64,000 bases of DNA. Origin: Amoebidium appalachense (Eukaryota; Ichthyosporea). Under the pieces are notes generated by a model that ran no database searches, was not told where the DNA came from, and saw nothing but the letters and a program-made list of their open reading frames with translations. The translations under genes were made by a program, and so were the position numbers. Positions 44,497 through 58,448 of this stretch are shown here, in pieces (within the stretch, counting starts at the first letter, position 1; each line of letters begins with the position of its first letter). The stretch covers positions 186,001 to 250,000 of the forward strand of contig CAVNZM010000012.1 in the NCBI GenBank assembly GCA_963693365.1. The letters run 5' to 3'.

Positions 44497-44910
44497 ACCA
44501 CACACACACACACACACACACATATCGCTTAAACTCTGCCCATAAGTTAACAGGGTTGATGTCAGCTTATAAGTTAACAGGGTTGACCATCGAAATGCTT
44601 TTCATGTAATGCTTGATGAGACACATTTCACCTGGATGCTCTGTTGGTCGAACAGCACGAGCCAATAGATGTGCATAACCCAATAGAGTGGTGTGGGTTT
44701 CGTGGTGTTGGTCACACGTATGTGTGTGTGTTTGGGAGGCAGGGATGGGGTCTTTGGGCAGGGGGGCAGGGGTGGCAGAGGCGGAAAGAGGGGGAGGGGG
44801 GGTTTACGTTTTTGAGGCAGGTGATGGTGGCAGAGAGACTGCCGCCTGTGGCCAGCATGGGGTCACAGATGATGGCAAGACGGTCCTTGACACGTGGTGC
44901 TAGCTGTACG

Positions 44911-44941
<31 letters not shown>

Positions 44942-44948
44942 ATTTGTA

Positions 44949-45024
<76 letters not shown>

Positions 45025-45118
45025 TATGTGTGGGTGGGTGGGTGGGTGGGTGTGGGCGTATTAGGTGTGCTCTTCGTTCTTTTTAGGGGTGCGTACGTTT
45101 TTGTGTGTGTGGAGGGGG

Positions 45119-45154
<36 letters not shown>

Positions 45155-45619
45155 CTGTTAGGTTCCAGGACCGAGAAAGTAGTATATCTAAGCATGAAAA
45201 ACACGGTGCAGCTCATAGAATACCTAGAATATCCTATCTAGAAGACCTACATCTAGATCTCTTTAGCAAGAACACAAAAAGCCTTTCCCAATCATCCGCC
45301 ATACCCTCCTCTGAAACCCCAAACCATACACGATGTGGGAAGCCCCCCTCCCCCCCCCCCCCCCCCCCCTCCCTCCCTCCCCTCCTTCCCTTGCTCCCCT
45401 CAAAATGGGCCATGGAAGGAGAGGGGGGGGGGGGGGGGTTGAATGCGGAAAGTCCGAAGTACACATACACGATGAGAAGTATGGTGCAGGACACATGCAA
45501 AGGCAAACATTCGCGGAGGGGAGGGGGGGGAGGGGGAGGCAGGGGCGAGGGGGGAGGGGGGGGGGGGGGGGGGATACTAATAAATTGCTTGCAGGTCGCA
45601 AAGTGTGGCTGTCTTATAA

Positions 45620-45678
<59 letters not shown>

Positions 45679-45996
45679 TGTGTGTGCGTGTGCGTGTGCA
45701 TGTGTGTGTGCATGTGTGCGTGTGCAAGTGCGCGTGTGCGCATGGTGTGCGTGGCGCGGGCTTGTGTGTCACGTGTTTGAACAATACTTTTGATTGATTA
45801 ACCGAAGGGAAGAGGGAGAGCAGGTGCTGGGGAGGGGGGGTTTTGGACAGTGCAACAAGCAAGACTAACTGCGACCAAACGTGCTGGAAGCAACACAAAG
45901 AAACAGGGCTTTTAGGGCAAAGAGCACAACACTTCACCCCCGTCCAAAAATTTGTTGTTGAATCGGCCGGAGTTTAAGAGGATATAAGGGGGTGGG

Positions 45997-46033
<37 letters not shown>

Positions 46034-46271
46034 CTGGGACCTTCTGATAGTACTGCTCGGCCTCGAGGGTGGACTCGTTCCTCTGCATGCCCACAACACT
46101 CGTGCGGCAGTTGGGTATCACCTGCCTCATATGGTAAGCGAGTGTGTGCTTCCAAGGACATGTGATGGGGTCGTGTGGTCGTGAGATGGGGTGGTATGAG
46201 TGGTGGCAGGAGGGAAGGGGTCATGCATGGATTGCCATGTGGTGGGTGGGTGTGTAGGAGGGGTAAGGTGT

Positions 46272-46316
<45 letters not shown>

Positions 46317-46830
46317 GGGGGGGGGGAGGAGGGTACACAATACATTGCTAAACGAAGGGCAAAATAGCAAAAGGTGCATGTTCCAAACTTTAGAGGCCAT
46401 GTTTCCCCTGGGAAAGGGGAAAGGATTTTCACTCCCCTGAGGGGTACACAACCCCCCGCCCGCCCGCCCTGCCCCCTCGCCCTTGCCCTCCCATCCCGTC
46501 TCTCTCTCGCTCCTCATCCCTCCAGCCCCGTTCCCCCTACACACACTCACATCCTCACACCCCCACAGGCTCTCACAGTCGCACACAAGAAAGCATCCTT
46601 GTTATTAGCCAACGGAAGTTTAATACAACAAAGCACGTGACTGCACAAGGGAAATCGAGACAACGACGTACACAATGAGCATGTACACACATGCATCGCC
46701 CTCCCTCTTCCCCCCCCCATCCACCCTCCGTACACACACGTGAATATATACACATACAAACACCCACGGACAAACACATGGAACACGCAGGCACACACAC
46801 AATAATACATGCACACACACAATAATACAT

Positions 46831-46920
<90 letters not shown>

Positions 46921-47179
46921 TGTATATGCCCTCCAGCATACCCAGACCAGCACGGAGAATAGGCACCAGTGTAAGCTTTTTGCCTGCGGCGTCAAGTGTT
47001 AGCGTTGTTCCATAGGAGAAAGTCTATACGGGAATAGGCAACTTGAACACCAGAAGGGGTGGGGAGGTGGGGGGGGGGAGGGGGGGGGGGGGGACAGAGT
47101 ACGGTAGGTGTGTGTGCGCAGTGTGTTCCATAATTTGGGTGTATGTGTGTGTTTGGGGGGAGGGGGGAGGGGAGGGGAA

Positions 47180-47233
<54 letters not shown>

Positions 47234-47979
47234 GTGTGTGTGTGTGCGCGCGCGTCTGTCTGTGGGTGTGGGTGGGTGGGTGGGTGGGTGACTGTGTGGG
47301 TGTGTGACTGTGTGTATGTGCGTGGGTGGGTAACTGGGTGTGTGTGTTTTGGTGTGTGTGGGCATGTGGGCTTGGATGTCTTTGTGGTGTGTGTATCGAG
47401 TATAAATGAGCGTGTGGATATGTGTATGCGGGTTGGTAGTGCGGTGGGTGCGAGTATGGGTATATGTGATTGTGTGTGTCTGCGTATGTGTGCCGTGTGG
47501 TGCCGTGTGGTGATTGTGTGTGTGTGTGTAGTGGGTGGGCGGTGGGTGGGTGTGCGCGTATGGGTGTGGGTGTGTGGAGGTGGGTGCCCTGCCTGGTGAG
47601 TGTGAGAGGTTGTGTAGTGCATTATGTTGCACACCACGGCAGTGTGCCTGCATGTATAACTGGACGAATGCCAGCGTGATTCTAGTGCATGCAGAAAGGC
47701 ATGTTCGACCACCATGTAAAATCTATGTTGGTATGGGCACTATTCCACTGTGTACTTAGTCAGTGTTGTTGGTATTTACGTGTGTCCTTTCGTGTTCTGG
47801 GCGAGTTGTCCGGCATACGTCACCATGTTTAAACGTGTGCACTGTGGGCATGTCAGCAATAACTGCGTGTATGAATCGAGAGCCCAAAGGACGTACTGAC
47901 GGTCCATAGTGAATGTGGTTGTGGGGAGTGCGGGTTTGTGAGGGGGTGGGGGTGGTTGTTGTTGTTCTCGTTGTTGTGC

Positions 47980-48010
<31 letters not shown>

Positions 48011-48576
48011 TGTATCTGGGTCTGCGTGTGTGTGTGCGCGTGTGCGTGTGTGCGTGCGTGCATGTGTGCGTGTGGTGTTTGTGTGTCCGTGTGTCCGTGT
48101 GTGTGTGTGTGTGGGTGTGTGGGTGCGTGCGTGGGTAGGTGCGTGAACGCGCGCGGGTGTGTATTTGTATGTCGTGTTGCCGCAAGCTCGCGTGAGTGCG
48201 CAGCTAGGCACGCTCGTCAGAGTGTTGGGTCCCAGATGGGGGAGGTGGGACGGGGGGAACGGGTGGGGGGGGGGGGGGGGGGGGGGGGGGAAGGGGGGGG
48301 GGAAACGACGGGAGGAAGGGGGAGGCAGGGGAGGGGGGGGGGGGGGGGGGGGTTGATGGCTATGCAGCGCGCACCTTGGACCTGCACGCCCGTTGTCTCG
48401 CCGCACCATGTTTCGACGGTGATTGGTTCCAGCGTCAGGTCCTGTGTGGCCTCGTAGGCAAGCAACATGCCCAGCTCGCTCACAAGCTCACGGAACTCCT
48501 TGCTGCTTGTGCTGGTGCGCCGCAGCAGTGTGATCTTGTGCTTGACTAGCGGGTGGTTGGACTCTAGCACAGGCAT
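43779..48576 (-). CDS. UPRT: Uracil phosphoribosyltransferase
   Basis: Exons on the minus strand: 48576-48375, 46983-46919, 46121-46041, 44903-44808, 44277-44137, 43847-43779 (stop TAG). In phase throughout; 217 aa against 208 for the E. coli enzyme. UPRT converts uracil and PRPP to UMP in pyrimidine salvage. Visible motifs are [20 protein letters not shown] and [17 protein letters not shown] at the N-terminus, [35 protein letters not shown], the PRPP-binding loop [31 protein letters not shown], and the uracil-binding [13 protein letters not shown] lysine/asparagine tail (KVPKNKKN) is extra. Exon 5's acceptor AG sits at the end of a C-then-A tract on the coding strand, and exon 2's donor opens directly into a (GT)n array. 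The PRPP loop and C-terminal loop are intact, so the enzyme is likely active. Confidence 0.95.
44278..48355. repeat. UPRT intron simple repeats
   Basis: T then G tract 44279-44316; C tract 44463-44496; (CA)n 44500-44522; (GT)n 44910-45040 leading into (GGGT)n; G tracts 45126-45154, 45423-45438 and 45998-46033; C tract 45352-45369; (GT)n 45620-45672; G tract 46286-46314; (CA)n 46831-46918, the exon 2 donor on the coding strand; G tract 47181-47232; GT-rich DNA 47233-47580 and 47980-48170; G tracts 48266-48290 and 48329-48352. Confidence 0.8.
45439..45515 (-). mobile_element. Truncated C-tailed dispersed repeat (UPRT intron 3)
   Basis: After a G tract, TTGAATGCGGAAAGTCCGAA, GATGAGAAGTATGGTGCAGG and ACACATGCAAAGGCAAACAT match the first half of the copy at 22525, then it stops abruptly into another G-rich tract at about 45512. 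Confidence 0.65.
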
Positions 48577-49256
48577 GGTGGCGGGGCGTGGTATCTAGGC
48601 CTAGGGGGTGTAGGGTCCTGCCTGTGTCGCTAAGAAATTAAAACAAAAAAAAAATAAACTGCAACTTGAAGCAAGCTGTGGCAGGGCCGTTCACAACTGA
48701 CTCCTCGACAACAAAGTTTCTGCTCCTTTGCCAAATATGGTCACAAAAAAGATGAAGCCAATCATATTGGGACAAACGGTAAACTTTGACCAATCAGATG
48801 TGCGTGAAGCACCATTTTGGCGGGAATTTCTGAAGCGTTCCACTACAAAGTGTTGGCAAACTCTCCAAAGCAGCAATAATCTGCGCCCTTTGTTTGTGCC
48901 GACTTTTGTGCACATAGGATTTTTTTCCCCTTATGTAGTTCCCCTGTTAACTTGGGGGTCACTGGTAGAAATTTAAATAGAAAGACCTACGCTCCAAACA
49001 ACAGGATGGCTTTCGAGATGTTGAGGCTTAGACCATGCCGCGAGTTTTTGTCTCTACAATCTCTGAGCCAGTCCATGTCATGGCACATCGCATTGCCTTG
49101 GTAACGACTTTCGTTGGTTTGTTTTCGTTCGTTTGGTTCGATTAGTCTGGCTTCATTGGTTCGACTTCAACCTGGTCTCCTCCACCTCCCCCGGTCCCTC
49201 TCTGACCCGTGACCCTGCGCCCCTTACCCCCTCCCCCCCCCCCCCCCCCCCCCGGC

Positions 49257-49507
<251 letters not shown>

Positions 49508-49873
49508 CTCGTTCCCCAACCCCCTCCCTCCTCCTCAGGGCCACTCTAAATTGCGCTATATTTTCTTGATGGTATTATCATTCAACATCAATTGACATCT
49601 GAAGGGGATCCTGGTTTCCGCGAGCCTTGCCATGGCAATACCTATAACCAATTGTTCATGCTTGTGTAAATACGTGTACCTGTGTGCGTGCGTGCGTGTG
49701 TGTGTGTGTGTGTGTGTGTTTGTGTACTGTATGTGTGTGTGCGTACGCATGTGTGCATGTGACTGTGCATGTGTGTGGGGTGCCGTGTGTGTGTGTGTGC
49801 GCGTGCGTGTGTGTGCGTGCGTATGTGTGTCACTGTGTGTACGTCTGTGAAACTCTGTGTGACTGTGTGCCAC

Positions 49874-49915
<42 letters not shown>

Positions 49916-49934
49916 GCGTGTGTGCGTATTAGTA

Positions 49935-49965
<31 letters not shown>

Positions 49966-50369
49966 GCGTGCGTGTGACTGTGTGTGTGTGCGTGCGTGCG
50001 TGTGTGCGTGTGTGTGTTAGTATGTGCTTGTGTGTGTGCGCGTGCGTGCGTGTAACTGTGTGTGTGTGCGTGCGTGCGTGCGTGCGTCACAGCGTACGAC
50101 TCTCTGTGAGTGTGTGTGTGTGTGCATGTGGCTCCGAGCGGCGTGTGTCTGTGCATGATGTGTGTATGGGTGGGGAGGGGGTGGTGGGGGGGGGGAAGGG
50201 GGGGGGGGGGGGGGGGGGGGGGGGAGGAGAAGGGTGCGTGTGTGCCTACGATCATGTCACATGTACATGTCACAGTGTTTGCTCGAGTGTATGCGTGAGA
50301 CTGCATGCATGTGTCTATGGGTGTGCACACGTGTGTGTGTGTTTTTTCTTTTCTTTTCCTTTTTTTTTT

Positions 50370-50400
<31 letters not shown>

Positions 50401-51421
50401 GGGGCTCGAGGGGAGCAACCTGTGTGTGTCTGTGTGCAGTTAACGTTTGTGTCATGTTACAATGTCATTTCAGTGTATGCATGGCGTTTACAGCCTCGGC
50501 ATGGTTGCGTGTGCAATGTCATTTGTATATCTAAATTAGGAAAGGCCCAATAGCATCATAGCAGCTAAGCCGTATTATTCTGTTCGGCACAAAGCAATTA
50601 AATTTTGCCTTTTGCAGCGTGAGTCTGCCTTAAAAGTTTTGCAGAATAATTTTGTGCTTTATGCAGAGTGTTGGAATTTCAGCATCTGATATTGCGGAGT
50701 AATTCTGCTTTTGTCGAATACTTTTTCTATTTATAGCCTATTCCGACTTTTTTTTAGTTGTTTACGTCCATCCTTGTCGCCATTTCCCTTTACATTCTGT
50801 GCGTGACTTTGAGCCATTGAACGCACACCATTTGAGATAAACCGCGCTTTAGCGTTTTATCTGCAGACGGATCGGTCGGATTGGATCACATTTAAGCCAA
50901 TCAATAAGCGACCAAAAACCTTTTACGCCGGGCGGGAGCCGTGCATGAGCCATGCGGGGCTGGAGCTTCGGGTGGTTATTGACTGGTTTTAAAAAAAAAC
51001 AGGTGCGATCACGGCCAAGGTGAAAGGTTATCGACAATATGTCGTAGGTAAAGGGGCTCGCTACACACCAACAAAGGAGGTTCGTTTTACAAATTTAATA
51101 ATATATTGTAATGCCTTTTTTTTATTGGAAGTCAATAGCAAGCATGAATCCAGGATTATCGCGCAACCTAGAATGACCCCTAACGCGACCACCTTCACAC
51201 GCACAGACGGAATCTGAATATTTCCGTTGCGAACCCCGTACGTGTAGCAATGACAAAGTAGCATGTTTGGGACCTTTTTTTTTTTTTTGGTTGTAAAGAA
51301 TACAGAACTGTAAAAAACGGTCCGTTTGTAGATCTGTATATAAAGAGTTTTTTTTGCCAAGCCTATATATAATGTTATAATTTAACGGCACACCATCAGC
51401 CTTCATAAATGGCGCAACCAC

Positions 51422-51731
51422 ATCGGCAGAGTCAACTTGGCCCCAGCAGATCTAGAGTTATTCTGCAAAAAAAAACGGAATCATTCTGCTAAATCTTTAA
51501 AATTTTAGCAGAACACTTGAATGATTCCACCTTTAGTAGAATACTTCTGCTTTTGCAGAATAATTGCAGTATAATCATGGAGATATTCTGCAATTATTCT
51601 GCAATTGGCAGACTTCTACTAAAGGTGGAATCATAATAAAGCCTTCAGCTAAAATTTATAATTAAATGATTTAGCATGATGATTCTGCTTTTTGCAGAAA
51701 AATTCTGCTGGAGCAAGTTGACTCAGCCGAT
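51422..51731. mobile_element. Foldback MITE, about 310 bp
   Basis: The two ends are inverted: ATCGGCAGAGTCAACTTG on the left and CAAGTTGACTCAGCCGAT on the right, followed inwards by CCAGCAGA...TTCTGCAAAAA and its complement TTTTTGCAGAA...TCTGCTGG. Internally, TGATTCCACCTTTAGTAGAA (about 51524-51543) is matched by TTCTACTAAAGGTGGAATCA (about 51614-51633). Almost the whole element is an imperfect palindrome with a short centre. No ORF. The target duplication cannot be delimited because the ends are palindromic. Confidence 0.85.
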
Positions 51732-52016
51732 ATGGCTCGGCCTTGAATAGCGTTAACAAGGCCCACAACGTAACCGGCTGTATAAATACCGTATGCACGT
51801 ATATACGTATACAGTGCACACGCAGTGGAAAATATTCCGTTAAGTGTCGCGCACACCCGGCCCGCCCATTGCCAAAGCCTCCGTAGGACAGGCGAGGGGC
51901 TAGCCTAAGCCATCATGATCAGCACCTGCAGTAGTAGCGTACACACTGTGACAGTCATGTGGGTCCTGGAGCTGTGCACGTTGCAAGGCTACTACTGGGT
52001 GCGCCGGGCGGAAAGG

Positions 52017-52107
<91 letters not shown>

Positions 52108-52474
52108 GTGTACACGAGGCCTCCCCCTCCCCCCCCCTATGCCTCCCCACACCCTCTTTCTCGCATTTTTTACTCTTTTTCTCCCTCTGGCATAGCTCCT
52201 CATGCATTACGTAGTAAAACACTTTCATATATACATAGCATGATTGCGCGCCCTGTCCGGCCGACGGTGCACTATGCATATATGATCGTGATATCATCAA
52301 AAACTCAAAAAAAAAGTAGGGACATCGTATTCATAGGGGCCTGATCAGGGTATACGAATACTGAAGGCCCACTCCGGAGCTCATTTTTAGGGGGGGGAGA
52401 CCTTGGCCAATGGGCGGGGATGGGCCGGGGCGGGGAGGGGGAGGGAGGGAGTATGTGTGTGTGGGTGGGTGGGT

Positions 52475-52514
<40 letters not shown>

Positions 52515-52644
52515 GTGGGGTGGGTGGGTGGGTGTTCCGTGGGTGGCAGTGGTTGTGTGTTTGTGTGGGGGGGGGGGGGGGGAGGGGGAAGGGGCGGGGG
52601 AGGAGGAGGGGGGGGGGGGGGGGAGGGGGGGGGGGGGGAGGGGG

Positions 52645-52765
52645 ATTAGAATGTGTTACCACGCACGAACAAAGCCTTTAGGTATGCACACGTGATCCAC
52701 GACAGACAACACGACACAATTCTTATGCAGATATAGCTCGCACACAGCATGTCATTCGCCTGTGA
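52645..52765 (-). mobile_element. Diverged member of the C-tailed repeat family
   Basis: After a long G tract, GGGATTAGAATGTGTTACCA is followed by ACGACAGACAACACGACACA, as in the fragments at 22692 and 58013 (TAGAATGTGT, then ACAACAAATAAC-like sequence). The orientation again places the C tract at the end on the minus strand. Homology to the best copies is weak. Confidence 0.4.
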
Positions 52766-53071
52766 TGCAAACACACATTAACTTAACGCCGTTTTCGATA
52801 CCTTTTAAATTTACTTCGTGTATTTTAGAATTTGTGCACCAGTGCAGAATATGTCCTTACGTACAGCCAGTCATGATCACCCTTAAGGGTGTTACTATTA
52901 TTGGCTAAGTAAAATACAGTGAGGGATGGAATCGGCCATAAAAAATATATATAATAATAATAAAAAAAACGTAGCAAGAAAATGATTCGATTCGTTCATC
53001 TAGGGGCTGTGCACGATTTAAGTGCCAGCACACGGTAAACTACGGGACCTTCGTGCAATTCTGTGTGTACA

Positions 53072-55379
53072 CTACTGTGTGCCCTGGCCCCCCAATTGCT
53101 GCAATAGCTGCTGCAGCATGTTGTTGTTTGCCCCCTGCTGTTGCTGTTGTTGCTGCTGTCTCTGCTGCTGCACCTGTCTGAGTAGTTGTTGCTGCTGGGG
53201 GGTCAGGGGCATGCCCTGCTGGGCCCTCTGTACCAGTGTCTGCACCACCTGGTCCACATTGGGCCTAGGCCCACCTTGGTTGGGCCCCTGCATGGCCTGC
53301 TGCATGGGTTGGCCCTGGCCCTGTGCCTGCTGCATCAGCTGCTGCTGCCTGCGGCGCTGTGCCAGTTGTTGGCTCAGTAGCTGCAGTTGGCCCGGGTTGT
53401 TGGCCATGGCTGCTACTTGGGGTGGCAGCTGACCAGACTGCAGCAATGCCTGCAGCCGTGCAAGGGTGCCGGCCTGCCCCCCCTGGCCCTGCTGTTGCTG
53501 TTGCTGGGGCATGGGGTTGGGCATGCGGGGCATCTGGGGCCTAGGGGGCTGCATGGGCGCCATCTGCTGCTGCTGCTGCTGCTGCGTGACGTAGCTGTGG
53601 TAGGCCTGCAGCAGCCGAGACTGGGTGGGGCTCAGGGTGTCCAATATGGTCTGCTGCTCGGCTGGTGTCAGGGGCGATATTCTTGCATGCAGCTCCCGGA
53701 TGGCTGTTAGCTGCTCGGGGGCCAGCTGTGACAGCACCTGATACACGGGCCCACCGGGCCCTGCAGGACGTGGGCCCTGCTGCGGTGCTTGCAGCTGGGG
53801 GCTGGGCTGGGGCCGCTGGGGCTGTTGGGGGGCCTGGGGGTTGAGTAGCCGCTGCAGCTGCGACAGCTGGGGGGTGCCTGGTGCCACGTGCATCTGCATC
53901 TGGTCGTTTGATTGGCCCTGGCTGTGCTGCATAAGCATCTGATTGACCAATGGCACGTTGGTGCGCACGAGGGTCTGGATGGTGGCCTGTCTCGTCTGGT
54001 GGTCCATGGCCCTAAACTCCTCCATGCTCAGCTGGCCCGCATCCATGGCCCTACTGACCAGGGCGGCCAAGATGGGCTGGATACTGCTGCCTCCCCCCCC
54101 ACCCCCCGTGCTGCCCGGTGTGCCTGGGTCCATGCCGTGTGCGTTGCTGAGTGTGCGCTGTGCCATGTTGCCCCCCGGTCTTTGCTGCTGTGGCCACTGC
54201 TGCTGTTGGGGTGATGGGGGTGCTATGGGGGTGTGGGGGGCGCTGTCTCTCCTCCTCTGCTGGTTGGCTGCCAGCACCAGCTGTGTCTTGTCCTGCTCGA
54301 CCTTGCCCAACTCAGCCCTCAGGTGCTGCACCTGCGCTTCTATGTCTGCGTCTCTCTCGTGCTGCCCAAAGTCCGGCGCACTGAGCCTGTGCAGGCACTC
54401 TTGCAGCTTGCGCTCCAACGCCAGCTTGCGATTGGCCAGCGTGCGCACGGCATCCATCAGGGGGTTGACCAGGGCCCCACCCTCACCTCCCCCTGCAGGC
54501 CCTTGCCCGGCCATGGGTGGGGGCTGGGGGGGGAGCAGGGGTTGCTGCTGCCTCTGGGCCTGGATCTTGGCTGCTGGGGCCACAGGGCCAGGGGAGTGGG
54601 TCTGGGGGGCCGCAAGCAGGGGGGATGGGTTGGGCACAGCTAGGCTGATCTGGGACGGTGCACGGCCAAGGGCAGGCGGGGAGGGGGCCAGGCCGGCTGG
54701 TGGGGTGTCCTTGCCGGCATGCTGTGGGGACCTCTGGGGTGGCCTTGGTGGCTGGGGGCCCAGGTGGGGGGACAGAAGGGCCTTGCCCCCGGCCTTGGCC
54801 CCAGCAAGCTTGCCGCCAGGCCCCACAGAGGGCGGGTTGGACAGGGGGCCACCCTGCGGGTTGGGTGATGGTGGTGCGCCGGCCATGACCTTTGTGTTGT
54901 GGGCCGCACCCGGGGTGGGTGGGGGCTGGGGCTGCTGGGGCATGGGCTGGTGCAGCAGCTGCATGGCCCGACGGCGCTTTGCAGCCTGCTGCTTGCGGGC
55001 CACCTTGAGCAGGTGCATCTGCTGGCGCCTGCGGGCTGCAATCTGCGTGCGCAGGTGGTTGCATAGAAGCACGGGGCAGGGCCGGCCTGGGCCCACGTCG
55101 CAGACACTTGCATGGGCACTGCTGAGAATCATCAGCAGGCGGCAATGCTTGCAGTCCTGCTTCTCCCTGCGGCGGGGGCAGGTCTTCCAGTGGCGCAGCA
55201 TCTTCTTCATGCGCACACACAGGTCCCCACTGCACGTGTCGTCTGTGCAGGTGGCACAGTGCACAAAGGCCTCCTGCAGCCGTGTCATGAGGTTCTTGGC
55301 TGGCCTCTTCTCCTCCCTAATGGCGCCCTCACCTGCACAAGCCCATGTCAGTATCATACACACACATGCTTGCTGTGCC

Positions 55380-55410
<31 letters not shown>

Positions 55411-55664
55411 AACAAACAAAAAAAAACCCACCACCCCAAGACTGCAAGGTGCAGCAATGCAACCATGCAACACCCAAAACCCTTCCATCCCTTGCTCTCA
55501 AATGCACACTGCCCGTACACACTCACATATCGACCGTGTCCCTTCACACACACATCCACACAACCGGCTATTCAACCAGCCCCCCCCCCCCCCCCCCCCC
55601 CCCCCCTCCCCCCCCCCTCCGGGGGGCCACACACACACATTCACCCACCTCCACGAACCAACAA

Positions 55665-55730
<66 letters not shown>

Positions 55731-56665
55731 ACGCAAACCTGCACCCCCCCCCCCCCCCCCCCCCCCCCCCAACCGCCCACACACAAGCACGCACAGCCAC
55801 CACATACCTTGGACCTGGTTGTCTGCCGGTGCAGGTGTCTTGGGCTCATTCTCCTCAAAGTCAAACAGCCCCTGCTTGGTCATATCACTGTGCTCGTGCT
55901 GTGACGTCTTGTAGCAGCCATCGCACAGATCAAAATCTTCACACACATTACAATGCCACCGCACATCCGCAGGCCCCAGTCTCGTATCGCACATGTTACA
56001 GATATTCTCCACCCCTTGTACGGTGGTCATATCGGGGCCAGTGTTGTGTAGGTGCCAAAGAAACATGCCTGTGCTATACTTTGCACATCGCAGCGTGTTG
56101 AACTGGTAGTGGTTTTCACGTGCAACGTTTAGAAACCCCTCTCGCCCGTCGAGTAGTTCTCGCTCCATGACGGGGTTGGGATCGACGATGGTTTTTGACA
56201 TCTGTGAGTGCACGTGTTAGTCACGTGTCAGGTGTGAAAGTGTGAAAGTGTGGAAGAGGGAGAGAGGGAGAGAGGGAGAGAGGGAGAGAGGAGAGAGAGA
56301 CACACATACACACACAGAGAGAGAGAGAGCGTGTGTGTGTGCGTGCACGTACATCTGTGCAGTGTGCGTGTGGAGTGTATGTATTGTGTACATGCCAGTA
56401 TTCTTGTTCGTGTCTTTTGGTAGGTGTGGGATGTGTGCATGTCTTTGTCAACATGTGTAGATCCTCCGATAGACGTGTGTTTACCAGTGTGCAAAGGCAC
56501 ACGTACACGACGATTTCAGAATGGCCATATTCGAGTGAGTTGCAACGGTGCGCAAGTCCATGTGAATACGTGGAGGTGCGTGTGCGGCAGTCTGAAAGGT
56601 CCACCTGGTGTTGCCATGTAGATTGATTTGTCTGTGTGAGTGCACACGTGCCTCTGCATGCGTGC

Positions 56666-56707
<42 letters not shown>

Positions 56708-57001
56708 GTGAATGGGTGTGGTCACGTAGACCAGTGTGTGGGTGTGTAGAAGTGTGTGTGCCGGAAGGGTGCTCGTGTGGTCTCTTGTGCATGCATGCAT
56801 GTGTGAGCCGGAAGAAATATGGGCGAGCAGAAGTGTTTTTATATCCTGGTGTACGTAAAGACAGCGAATGTGCCCATGTTGCTACATGCGCGCGCACATG
56901 TTTTTGTGCATGTGAGTGTACTTGTGGCTGTACATGTGCTGCTGTGCATGCGTGTGTGTGTGTGCCTATGCATGTGCAAGTATGTGTGCCCGTATATGAG
57001 G

Positions 57002-57043
<42 letters not shown>

Positions 57044-57671
57044 CGTGCACTTGTATAGCCCCAATATCCACACGTACATCACACACACACGCACACACAC
57101 ACAAACACACACACACACACAGGCACATACCGACTCCTCCACATCCTCCTGCAGCTGGACCACAAAAAACACCTCCTTGTTCCGTCCCATCTGCTCAAAC
57201 AAAATGCCTGCCAGCTCACTATTCTGTCTCTCCAACTGGCCCCCCCGCTTGCTCGTCTTGCCCACCCGCTTGCGGTTGCCCTTCTTGCTGCCTCGCTTGG
57301 CTCCCCCCTTGCCTGCACACCCACATCCCAATCAGCACACGGTCTATGCATGCACAACCGCATCCTCCCCCCCTCCCCCCGATGCATGCGCACGTGCACC
57401 CCCCCACATGCACATACACGTGCGTCCCCCCCCCCCCCTCATGCATGCCCCCCCCCCCCCCCCCCCTGCCTCATGCACGCACACGTGCATGATCATCCCC
57501 CTGCATTATGCACATGCACCCCTCTGCCTCAAACACCGTGATACACGTGCACCAACTGTGCATCATGCACACACACACACAACACACACACAACACACAC
57601 ACACCCACCCACCCACCCACGCCTGCCACATGCACACACACATGCCCCCCCCCCCCCCCCCCCCCCCCCCC

Positions 57672-57715
<44 letters not shown>

Positions 57716-58417
57716 CCCCCCTTTCCCTTCCCCCCCATCCACACCACCCCCCCCACCTGCGGGACTATCCTGCTCATCATCCCTCCCCTCGTCCTCTTTC
57801 AGCTTCGCTATGTGCTGCTCCAACACATCTGGCCAGTAGTCACCGTAGAACTTAGGTAGGTCTCTGCTGCTCTCCATGTTATCCAGTTCCTTCTGTTGCA
57901 TCATGTCTCGGAAGTCGTGCACTGCCCCTGAGTCCTGGCGTAGGGGGTTAGTGTGTGCGTGGTGCATCGGAATGGAAAAATGAGAGAGGGGGAGAGGGGG
58001 AGGGGGTGGAGGGGTAGAATGTGTAATAGAGCACGAAGAACACATCCACAACGAATAACACAACACAGAGTGCAAAACGTGTATGAAGAGCGTGCATTGG
58101 GGGGAGGGGGGGGGGGGGGGAGGGGGAGGGGGTTTGAATGCGCAACACGGTTCGAGGGGGGGGGGGGGGGGGTTGAATGCGGAACACGGTACCGAGAGGG
58201 GGGGGGGGGGGGGGGGGGGGGGTGCATGTAGGTTTGTTTGCACAACACGTTTCATGCATGTGGGTAAAGAAGCATCCCAGCCTTAGTTTGCTGGTGGTGT
58301 TATTATGTGTGTGAGTGGATGAGTGAGCCCCCTCCCTCCCCCCCCCCCCCCCCCCCCCCCCCCCTTTTTTTTTTTTCTTTCTTTTCTTTTCTTTCTTTCT
58401 TTCTTTTTTTTTTTTTT

Positions 58418-58448
<31 letters not shown>

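Noticed and set aside
49006-49104. 33-codon ORF MAFEMLRLRPCREFLSLQSL... resembling a mitochondrial presequence
   Set aside because: No downstream exon or homologous domain found; too short to support alone.
51914-52018. Open stretch MISTCSSSVHTVTVMWVLEL followed by GTCCCC
   Set aside because: No matching exon on either side and no homology recognised; it leads into a C tract.
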